DNA of 64,000 bases from Nonomuraea purpurea (GTDB lineage Bacteria > Actinomycetota > Actinomycetes > Streptosporangiales > Streptosporangiaceae), in the NCBI RefSeq assembly GCF_042650645.1, contig NZ_JBHSBI010000028.1, positions 1 to 64,000 of the forward strand. Reading direction: 5' to 3'. The translations under genes and the position numbers were made by a program. Each line of letters opens with the position of its first letter. Position 1 is the first letter of the stretch. Shown one piece after another: positions 57,684 to 64,000 of the stretch. Below the pieces are notes generated by a model. That model made no database searches. It had not been told where the DNA came from and saw nothing but the letters and a program-made list of their open reading frames with translations.

Positions 57684-58927
57684 CGGAACTCCGGTGCGAC
57701 CTTGGTGGCGAACAGTTCCAGGTTCCGCTTGACCGTGTCGAGCGGCAGCACGCCCTGCTGGCCCTGCATGTACAGGCCGAACCACTCCAGGTCGGGCATC
57801 CGGTCGAGCATGCGCTGGATGCCGCGCTTGACGTCGTCGGGGGTGCCGAACAACGCCATCTCCACGTCGTTCATCCGCTTGGCGTCGCCCTTCTCGGGGG
57901 AGATGGGCTTGTGCTTCTCGTCCTCGTTCTTACGCAGCACCTCGAGGTAGCCGAAGGGGCCGAAGAAGGCGGCGAAGTCCTTGGGGATGCTGCGGCCGAA
58001 GGTGTTGATGGCCTGCTCGGTGGTGTCCGCGATGCCGACGATCTTGAGGATGCCGGTGTGCTCGCCCAGCTTGTAGTGGCGGCCCTGTTTGGCGGACTCC
58101 TCCTGATAGAGCTTGGCCTTGGCGGCGTGGTCGTCGGGGTTGGGGGTGAACAGCCACGGCAGGATGTCCTCCTGGGCGGCCCTGATGACCGAGCGGTCCG
58201 AGATCGTGAACGGCTGCCACAGCTCGGGGTGGGGGTTCTGGTAGGGACGGGGGCAGACGGAGACGGCCTGCACCTTCCCGTCCTCGGAGAGCTCGCCGGG
58301 CGCCCCGAACGTCCTGGTCCACTCCTGCGCCGGCCATCCCTCGATGCCCTCGTAGGGGAAGGGCACCTGGTAGTCCAGCACGTCCGACTTGTAGCGGAGT
58401 GTCTCCTGCGTCCACGCCAGCTTCATGATCTTCAGGACCTCGCCGAAGACGTCGAAGTTGCGGGTGTCGCTGGCCGAGCCGTCCGAACGGGCGGCGGCCG
58501 CCTGCCAGCGCTGGCCGAGGACGTTCATCCAGCGGTTCTGGTAGCCCCGCGCCACCCCCAGTCGCAGCCGCCCCTTGCAGAACTGGTCGAGCAGCGCCAC
58601 GTCCTCGGCCGCCCTGATCGGGTCCCAGGCGGGCAGGACCAGCCCGAGCGGCGCGAGCAGGATGCGCTCGGTCCTGGCGGCGAGGTCGGTGAGGAACATC
58701 AGCGGGTTGACCGAGAACTCCATGCCCTCGGAGTGGAAGTGGTGCTCGGTCATCATCAGCGCGTCGAACCCGACCTGGTCGGCGTGCACGGCTATCTCCC
58801 GCACCTCGTGCAGCAGCCTCTGGTACGACTCGGTGTCGCGCCCGATGGGACGTCTGGCCTTGGCGTTCTCCTCGGCCGCGTATCCAGAGCCTGGAATCTG
58901 CGGATTCAGGAAGATAGAAAACTTCAC
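57680..58927 (-). CDS. LLM-class flavin-dependent monooxygenase-like protein
   Basis: A 415-residue luciferase-like oxidoreductase of the long (about 400-residue) group. Features are VGFDALMMTEHHFHSEGMEF (about 40-60), TERILLAPLGLVLP, LDQFCKGRLRLGVARGYQNR, and the C-terminal FGPFGYLEVLRKNEDEKH. GTG 58927 is taken: AGAGG lies 7 bases upstream and homologues begin MKFSIF; an ATG at 58960 would add 11 residues. It is coupled to the shorter LLM gene downstream and divergent from a third one at 59017. Confidence 0.88.
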   Translation of the reverse strand: MKFSIFLNPQIPGSGYAAEENAKARRPIGRDTESYQRLLHEVREIAVHADQVGFDALMMTEHHFHSEGMEFSVNPLMFLTDLAARTERILLAPLGLVLPAWDPIRAAEDVALLDQFCKGRLRLGVARGYQNRWMNVLGQRWQAAAARSDGSASDTRNFDVFGEVLKIMKLAWTQETLRYKSDVLDYQVPFPYEGIEGWPAQEWTRTFGAPGELSEDGKVQAVSVCPRPYQNPHPELWQPFTISDRSVIRAAQEDILPWLFTPNPDDHAAKAKLYQEESAKQGRHYKLGEHTGILKIVGIADTTEQAINTFGRSIPKDFAAFFGPFGYLEVLRKNEDEKHKPISPEKGDAKRMNDVEMALFGTPDDVKRGIQRMLDRMPDLEWFGLYMQGQQGVLPLDTVKRNLELFATKVAPEFR

Positions 58928-59016
58928 CGGGAACCTCTTTCCACGGACGGTCTTCTGCAAGGTACTCTGGAAATCTTAGCCGAGCAATCGCTTGGTTGAC
59001 GATGCGGGAGGGTTGG

Positions 59017-59829
59017 ATGAGGCTCGGCGTCACGATGTTCGTCACCGACCGGGGCATGCCGATCCGGGACCTGGCCAGAGCGGCGGAGGAACGCGGCTTC
59101 GACTCCCTCTACGTGCCCGAGCACACCCACATCCCCGTCTCACGCCGCACGCCCCCCGCGGCCGGGCAGGACGAACTGCCCGAGGAGTACAAGCACACGC
59201 TCGACCCCCTGGTCGCCCTCTCCTTCGCCGCCGCCGCGACCGAACGACTGCGCCTCGGCACCGGCATCCTGCTCGCCGCCCAGCGCGACCCCATCGTGAC
59301 CGCCAAGGCCGTCGCGACCCTCGACCACCTCTCGGGCGGGCGGGTGGTGGTCGGGGTCGGCTTCGGCTGGAATGTCGAGGAGATCGAGAACCACGGCGTC
59401 CCGTACGCCCGGCGGCGCGAGGCGACCAGGCGGAACGTCCTGGCGATGCGGGCGTTGTGGCGGGAGGAGGTGGCGGCCTTCGACGGGTTCGAGCCGTCCT
59501 GGTCCTGGCCCAAGCCGGTAGGCGGCGACCTGCCCGTGTACGTGGGCGGCGCGGCGGGGCCGAAGCTGTTCGCCCAGGTCGCCGAGTACGCCGAGGGCTG
59601 GATGCCGATCGGCGGCCACGGGATCAAGGCGGCGCTGCCCGCGCTGCGCGAGGCGTGCGAGAAGACGGGCAGGCCGATGGCCAAGGTGATCCCGTTCGGG
59701 ACGCGGCCCACCAAGGACAAGCTCGACTACTTCGCCGGGCTGGGCGTCGAGGAGGCGGTGGCCACCCTGCCGAGCGGCCCCGCCGAGGTGGTTCTTCCGC
59801 TTCTCGATCGATACGCCGCGCTCATCTGA
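59017..59829 (+). CDS. F420-dependent luciferase-like oxidoreductase
   Basis: A 270-residue LLM-class enzyme of the TIGR03619-like type. It has MRLGVTMFVTDRGMPIRDLA, RGFDSLYVPEHTHIPVSRRT, LRLGTGILLAAQRDPIVTAK, LSGGRVVVGVGFGWNVEEIE and LPVYVGGAAGPKLFAQVAEY. Complete length. ATG 59017 follows GGGAGGG; an in-frame ATG at 58996 lacks it. Divergent from the 57680 gene, with which it shares a short upstream region. Confidence 0.92.
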   Translation: MRLGVTMFVTDRGMPIRDLARAAEERGFDSLYVPEHTHIPVSRRTPPAAGQDELPEEYKHTLDPLVALSFAAAATERLRLGTGILLAAQRDPIVTAKAVATLDHLSGGRVVVGVGFGWNVEEIENHGVPYARRREATRRNVLAMRALWREEVAAFDGFEPSWSWPKPVGGDLPVYVGGAAGPKLFAQVAEYAEGWMPIGGHGIKAALPALREACEKTGRPMAKVIPFGTRPTKDKLDYFAGLGVEEAVATLPSGPAEVVLPLLDRYAALI

Positions 59830-59853
59830 GCCACCCTGTGATCGTTTGGCGGG

Positions 59854-59867
59854 CATAATTGCGGGGT
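59854..59867 (+). promoter_or_regulatory. -10 box of the first kinase gene, leaderless
   Basis: CATAAT at 59854-59859 lies 8 bases before ATG 59868. The -35 is not recognisable. The spacing suggests that transcription starts at, or a base or two before, the ATG. Confidence 0.55.
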
Positions 59868-61301
59868 ATGTCCGAGCTTCGCGCCGATGACCCGCGACAG
59901 TTGGGGGCGTACCGGCTGTCACGCAGACTCGGCCAGGGCGGCCAGGGTGTCGTCTTCCTCGGCCGCTCCCCGCAGGGCGCGCAGGTCGCGGTCAAACTGC
60001 TGCACGCCAGCGTGTCAGCGGACTCCGACGTGCGCCGCAGGTTCCTCGGCGAGGTCGAGGCCGTGCGCAGGGTGGCGGCGTTCTGCACGGCGCAGCTCCT
60101 CGACGCCGACCTGGAGGGTGACCGTCCCTACCTGGTCAGCGAGTACGTCGAGGGCCCCTCGCTGCGCGAGCACGTCAACAACCAGGGCCCCCGCCAGGGC
60201 GGCTCCCTCGACCGCCTGGCCATCGGCACCGCCACCGCCCTTGGCGCGATCCACCGGGCCGGGGTGGTGCACCGGGACTTCAAGCCGGGCAACGTGCTGC
60301 TCGGCATCGACGGGCCGCGAGTGATCGACTTCGGCGTCTCACGGCTCGCGGACGCCGCCGCCACCGCGGGCCTCGTGCCCGTCGGCACCCCCGCCTACAT
60401 GGCGCCCGAGCGCCTCAAGGGCGAGACCGCCGGGCCGGCCGCCGACATGTGGGCCTGGGGGCTGACCGTCGCGTTCACCGCCACCGGGCGGCACGCGTAC
60501 ACGGCCGACACCCCCCAGGAGGTGCTCGCCCGGATCCTGTACGGCAAGCCGGACCTGGGGGTTCTGGGCGGGCGGCTGCGGGAGATCGTGGAGACCTGCC
60601 TGGCGCCCGAGCCGGGGGAGCGGCCGGACGCCGAGGAGGTGCTGCGGCGGCTGCTCGGGCAGGGCGTGGGGAGCGATGTGTTGTCGTCGGGCGCGATGGC
60701 CGCCATCGGCAGGAAGGCCACGCAGCCCGTCGCCGTACGTCCCGGAGGGATCGCCGGGCTCGGCGCGTCAGAAGCCCGTCCAGGCGTGATCACGGATCCT
60801 GACCCGACGACGAGCTTCCCCGCGATCACCGCTCCCCAGATCGCCGCGGCGGCGCAGGCGGAGGCGGAGGCCGCCGTCAGGGCCGCCACGCCGAGCCGGC
60901 GGCCGATCCGCACCTGGCGGCTCGCCGCGGTGGCGGCCGGGCTGGTCATGGCGGTGGCCGGGTTCGTGTGGTGGCTGCGCGGGGCGCAGACGCCGGGGCT
61001 GGACGGCACCTGGACGGGCTCGGTTGAGCACCTCACCGCCGGCCGGGTCTTCCCCGTCGAACTGCGCCTGGCCGGCGACGGCGGGGAGCTGCGATGGGGC
61101 GCGGACCTGCACTGTTCCGGGCGGCTGGCCGGCGAGGAAGGCGGCACAATCTTCACGCTCGACCAGGTCCAGGGCGAACAGTGCTATCGCGGGACGTTAC
61201 GCATGTTCCCGACGCCCGACTCAAGCCAGATGGTCATCAAGGTGACGCGCGAGGGTAAGGACGAAGTGACGTATTCGGGCACGGTTGCCCGCGCCTCTTG
61301 A
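59868..61301 (+). CDS. Membrane Ser/Thr protein kinase
   Basis: A 477-residue kinase of the Hanks type. The glycine loop is LGQGGQGVVFLG, the ATP lysine is in VAVKLLHA, the catalytic loop is VVHRDFKPGN, and DFG is followed by PVGTPAYMAPE. A single helix near residue 345-365 (LAAVAAGLVMAVAGFVWWL) anchors it; the extracytoplasmic tail holds a small beta-rich domain (DGTWTGSVEHLTAGRVFPVE) with two cysteines, probably a sensor. It lacks PASTA repeats. It is followed by a paralogous kinase at 61410. Confidence 0.9.
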   Translation: MSELRADDPRQLGAYRLSRRLGQGGQGVVFLGRSPQGAQVAVKLLHASVSADSDVRRRFLGEVEAVRRVAAFCTAQLLDADLEGDRPYLVSEYVEGPSLREHVNNQGPRQGGSLDRLAIGTATALGAIHRAGVVHRDFKPGNVLLGIDGPRVIDFGVSRLADAAATAGLVPVGTPAYMAPERLKGETAGPAADMWAWGLTVAFTATGRHAYTADTPQEVLARILYGKPDLGVLGGRLREIVETCLAPEPGERPDAEEVLRRLLGQGVGSDVLSSGAMAAIGRKATQPVAVRPGGIAGLGASEARPGVITDPDPTTSFPAITAPQIAAAAQAEAEAAVRAATPSRRPIRTWRLAAVAAGLVMAVAGFVWWLRGAQTPGLDGTWTGSVEHLTAGRVFPVELRLAGDGGELRWGADLHCSGRLAGEEGGTIFTLDQVQGEQCYRGTLRMFPTPDSSQMVIKVTREGKDEVTYSGTVARAS

Positions 61302-61409
61302 CCTGCTGTGTCACGGTCAGGCAGCGATTGCCCTGAGCACCGTTGACTGTAGGCGGCCTGTTGCTTTCAGTAGGAAACAAGAAGGGGTGGCGGCGAGGGG
61401 AGGCGCCCC

Positions 61410-63401
61410 GTGCCAACGGCGCAGCCGCTCAGAACGGGGGACCCTCAGCGACTCGGGGAGTACGCGCTCTCCGGGCGGCTGGGCGAGGGCGGTCAGGGCG
61501 CGGTGTTCCTCGGTTCCAGGAGCGGGCAGACGTACGCGGTCAAGCTCCTGCACGGCCCCGTGGGGGACGAGCGGGCGGCGTTCCTGCGTGAGGTGGAGCT
61601 GGCCAAACACGTGGCCAGGTTCTGCACGGCCCAGGTGGTCGACGCCGGGTTCGACGAGGGCCGGCCCTACATCGTGAGCGAGTACGTGGACGGCCCCTCA
61701 CTGCAACGAGAGGTCGCGCTCACCGGCCCCCGGCGCGGCGGCGCGCTCGAACGGCTGGCGGTCGGCACCGCCACCGCGCTGACCGCCATCCACCGGGCGG
61801 GGATCGTGCACCGCGACTTCAAGCCGCAGAACGTGCTGCTCGGCTCCGACGGGCCACGGGTGATCGACTTCGGCCTGGCCAAGGCGCTGGACGCGGCGGC
61901 CACGGTGAGCGGGCGCGGGGTGGGGACCCCGGCGTACATGGCGCCCGAGCAGATCACGGCCTCGCTCGTCACGGGCGCGGCCGACGTGTTCTCGTGGGGT
62001 GCGACGATGTGCTTCGCGGCCAACGCCACGGCGCCGTTCGGGCAGGACTCGGTGGCGCCCGTGCTGCACCGCATCCTGACCGCGCCGCCCGAGCTGGGGC
62101 TGCTGGAAGGGCGGCTGCGCACGCTGGTCGACGCCTGCCTGGACAAGGACGCGCGCAACCGTCCGACGAGCAGGGAGTTGCTGTTCGAGCTGCTGGGGGA
62201 GTCGGACGCGGTGCCGCCGGAGGTACTGAGCTCGCCACCGGCGCACATCCTGCGGGTCACGCCGCCGCTGGTGCCCGAGCCCCGGCCGTCGATGTCAGGT
62301 CCTCGGCCGTCGGCACCCGAGCACCGGCCGTCGGCACCCGAACACGGGCCGCCGACATCAGAGGCCCGCTCGCCCCTGGCCGAGCCGGAGGCCACGGGGG
62401 CGTCCGGCGGGTACCGGCTGCCCGGTTTCTTACCGGGGACGCCGTCCGTGCCCGGCACGGAAGCCGGCGTGCCCGAGGGCGAACCCAGAGGCGCCTGGCT
62501 CAGAGCGGTTCTGGCGGTTTGCGCGGCGCTGCTGGTCACGGTCACGGTGCTGGTCACCATACTGATCTCCGACAAGGACGGCGGAGGCGGCGAGATCCCG
62601 CAGGCGGCCCGGCCGCCGGGCGCACAGTCGCCGTCCCAGCCCGATCCGGCGTCGTCCCCGCCGCCGACGGCCACCTCGGCTCCGATCAGGACCACCCCGG
62701 GGACGCAGGGCGAAGGCAAGCCCACCGCCGGCCCGCCCGTGGCACGCCCGGTGACGGTGGGGGTGCCGATGCTGACCGGGCTGGACAAGGGGGCGGCGAC
62801 CAAGGCCATCAGGCGGGCCGGGCTCGTGCCAGGGGCCGTCGCCAAGCTCGACTCGCCACGGAAGATCGGCCAGGTCCTGGGCACCAGTCCCGCCTCCGGC
62901 ACGGTCGTGAACCGGGGCAGCACGGTCTCGCTGCAGGTCTCGGCGGGCCTGCCCGTGCCGTCGGTCGTGGGGCAGCAGCGCAAGGCGGCCGAGGCGGCGC
63001 TGACCGGCGCGGGGCTGGCGGTGGGCGCCGTCACCCGCTCCTGCTCGCCGCAGCCCGACGGCCAGGTGCTGTCCACCGACCCGCAGGCGGGCCGCCGCGT
63101 CCCAGGCGGAACCCCGGTGGGGCTCACGGTGTCGCGCCAGGGCGCCACCGTGCCGTCCGTCGTGGGCCGGTCACGGGCGGACGGCAGGGCCGCCGTGATC
63201 GCGGCCGGCTTCACGGTGCGGACGATCGGGCAGGTCGTCGAGGACGAGTCGAAGGTCGGCACGATCCTCAGCCAGAGCCTGCCGCCCGGCTGCGCCGCGA
63301 CGGGAGCCGCGGTGACGCTCGTCGTCGGCACGCCGGGCCAGCCGGACCCCGACCCCAACGAGCCCACCGAGACCCCCACGGCCTCGATCCCCGGCGAGTA
63401 G
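61410..63401 (+). CDS. PASTA-domain Ser/Thr protein kinase
   Basis: A 663-residue Hanks-type kinase: glycine loop LGEGGQGAVFLG, VHRDFKPQN, DFG and GTPAYMAPEQ. A Pro/Glu-rich juxtamembrane linker with repeats (EHRPSAPEH) follows, then a membrane helix (about 367-390). Outside are three PASTA repeats (VPMLTGLDKGAATKAIRRAG, VPSVVGQQRKAAEAALTGAG, VPSVVGRSRADGRAAVIAAG). Such kinases (PknB group) sense cell-wall muropeptides and control growth. The GTG start has GGGGAGG 6 bases upstream. Confidence 0.92.
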   Translation: MPTAQPLRTGDPQRLGEYALSGRLGEGGQGAVFLGSRSGQTYAVKLLHGPVGDERAAFLREVELAKHVARFCTAQVVDAGFDEGRPYIVSEYVDGPSLQREVALTGPRRGGALERLAVGTATALTAIHRAGIVHRDFKPQNVLLGSDGPRVIDFGLAKALDAAATVSGRGVGTPAYMAPEQITASLVTGAADVFSWGATMCFAANATAPFGQDSVAPVLHRILTAPPELGLLEGRLRTLVDACLDKDARNRPTSRELLFELLGESDAVPPEVLSSPPAHILRVTPPLVPEPRPSMSGPRPSAPEHRPSAPEHGPPTSEARSPLAEPEATGASGGYRLPGFLPGTPSVPGTEAGVPEGEPRGAWLRAVLAVCAALLVTVTVLVTILISDKDGGGGEIPQAARPPGAQSPSQPDPASSPPPTATSAPIRTTPGTQGEGKPTAGPPVARPVTVGVPMLTGLDKGAATKAIRRAGLVPGAVAKLDSPRKIGQVLGTSPASGTVVNRGSTVSLQVSAGLPVPSVVGQQRKAAEAALTGAGLAVGAVTRSCSPQPDGQVLSTDPQAGRRVPGGTPVGLTVSRQGATVPSVVGRSRADGRAAVIAAGFTVRTIGQVVEDESKVGTILSQSLPPGCAATGAAVTLVVGTPGQPDPDPNEPTETPTASIPGE

Positions 63402-63422
63402 CGGCCACGCCGACCGTTGGGT

Positions 63423-64000
63423 TCATCCCAGGGTGACGGTCTCGCCGTTCAGTCGCGACCTCTCGGCGGCCCAGGCGATGAGGTGGCTGTGCAGGCTCTC
63501 GCCGGGCGAGGACAGGATCGAGGTGCGGTCTCGGGTGGCGACTGCGGTCAGGAACGCCTCGACCAGCCCTTCGTCGCCGCCCCCGTGCCCGCCTCCGGCC
63601 GTCGAGTCGCCCGTCGGGCGGGTCTCGACGATCTCGGCCCGGCCGGTGACGAAGTCGAAGACGGTCAGGCGGTCGCCGTCGCCCTCGATCGAGCCGCGGG
63701 TGCCGAAGACGCGGGTCTGCCGGTGCTGTGCCGGGGTGAACGCGGTCATGGTGAAGGACGCGGTCGTGCCGCCCTCGAACTCCATGTTGACGACCTGGTG
63801 GTCGACCACGTCGTTGTCGCAGTCGTAGACGCACCTGCCGTACGGGCCGGTCCTGAGCGCCTCGATCACGCCCTGCTCGGAGACGTCGTCGGTGAGCACC
63901 GACAGCGGCCAGGAGTCGCGGCCGGCCAGCGGCAGGTAGATGCGCGTGGCCGAGTACGGGCAGCGCGCCTCCACCACGCAGTCCAGGCAGCGGTCGGCGG
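63423..64000 (-). CDS. Gfo/Idh/MocA oxidoreductase, 5' cut by window end
   Basis: The C-terminal 192 codons of a dehydrogenase of the Gfo/Idh/MocA family, still open at 64000. Visible parts are VNMEFEGGTTASFTMTAFT, VFGTRGSIEGDGDRLTVFDF and the end LIAWAAERSRLNGETVTLG. Before them the frame gives CLDCVVEARCPYSA, a cysteine cluster that several members carry and that may bind zinc or iron. The NAD-binding Rossmann half lies outside the window. The substrate, probably a sugar, is unknown. Confidence 0.85.
   Translation of the reverse strand, partial: ADRCLDCVVEARCPYSATRIYLPLAGRDSWPLSVLTDDVSEQGVIEALRTGPYGRCVYDCDNDVVDHQVVNMEFEGGTTASFTMTAFTPAQHRQTRVFGTRGSIEGDGDRLTVFDFVTGRAEIVETRPTGDSTAGGGHGGGDEGLVEAFLTAVATRDRTSILSSPGESLHSHLIAWAAERSRLNGETVTLG

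Noticed and set aside
1..64000. CRISPR array, prophage or a polyketide/nonribosomal peptide cluster
   Set aside because: No regularly spaced repeats, phage structural genes or modular synthase domains were seen anywhere in the window.

Overview
The window is about 70% G+C and reads as a chromosomal piece of a filamentous actinobacterium, most likely of the Streptosporangiales (Nonomuraea-like). The signs are the codon use, PucR, MmyB and TetR regulators, F420-type luciferase-like oxidoreductases, eukaryotic-type Ser/Thr kinases with PASTA repeats, and several genes whose start codon lies 6-8 bases after a TANNNT -10 box (leaderless). The genus is inference. I saw no rRNA, tRNA or CRISPR array.

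1-13.5 kb: accessory metabolism and stress genes. A Zn-alcohol dehydrogenase and an MmyB-type regulator have the same GGGAGTCACTCT element upstream. A secreted SPOR/phosphodiester glycosidase follows. Next is an auxiliary tryptophanyl-tRNA synthetase behind a textbook attenuator, with a 14-residue leader peptide holding tandem Trp codons. Then come a methyltransferase/cupin pair, a PucR regulator, an acyl-CoA synthetase, a TetR regulator divergent from a 14-TM MFS exporter across three operator copies, and an alternative oxidase, which is uncommon in this phylum.

13.7-24.8 kb: an omega-amino-acid catabolic block. It holds an AGXT2-like class III aminotransferase, mmsA, a PotD-like binding protein, gabT, a PucR regulator and an aldehyde dehydrogenase. 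Together these fit breakdown of beta-alanine, GABA or polyamines to acetyl-CoA or succinate.

24.8-44.8 kb: the accessory, partly decayed part. It contains an AAA ATPase, a winged-helix gene coupled to a protein with two aspartyl-protease-like D-T/S-G motifs, an IS630 transposase relic, tail fragments of an ATPase-nuclease gene and of the aldehyde dehydrogenase, and an AlbA_2/ParA pair (amber codon in one, P-loop lysine lost in the other). A 2410-residue RHS polymorphic toxin with a candidate immunity gene follows. Next is a predicted operon of XRE/TPR regulator, AAA_21 ATPase and a short coupled partner, and an RsbW-like ATPase.

44.8-52 kb: MEP isoprenoid genes ispG and dxr, here adjacent without the intervening rseP seen in many actinobacteria. 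Secreted proteases and lipoproteins and the DUF4081-GNAT gene follow.

52-64 kb: a HipA-like kinase/DUF3037 pair, a quinone-reductase pseudogene, an intradiol dioxygenase, an intact ATPase-nuclease gene beside another aldehyde-dehydrogenase tail fragment, three luciferase-like oxidoreductases, two tandem Ser/Thr kinases and a Gfo/Idh/MocA oxidoreductase cut by the window end.

The best candidates for undescribed biology are the HTH/double-aspartyl-motif operon (26.8-28.6 kb), the duplicated ATPase-nuclease/ALDH-tail modules (29 and 55 kb), the AAA_21/XRE-TPR operon (41.1-44.2 kb) and the RHS toxin-immunity pair (33.0-41.0 kb).
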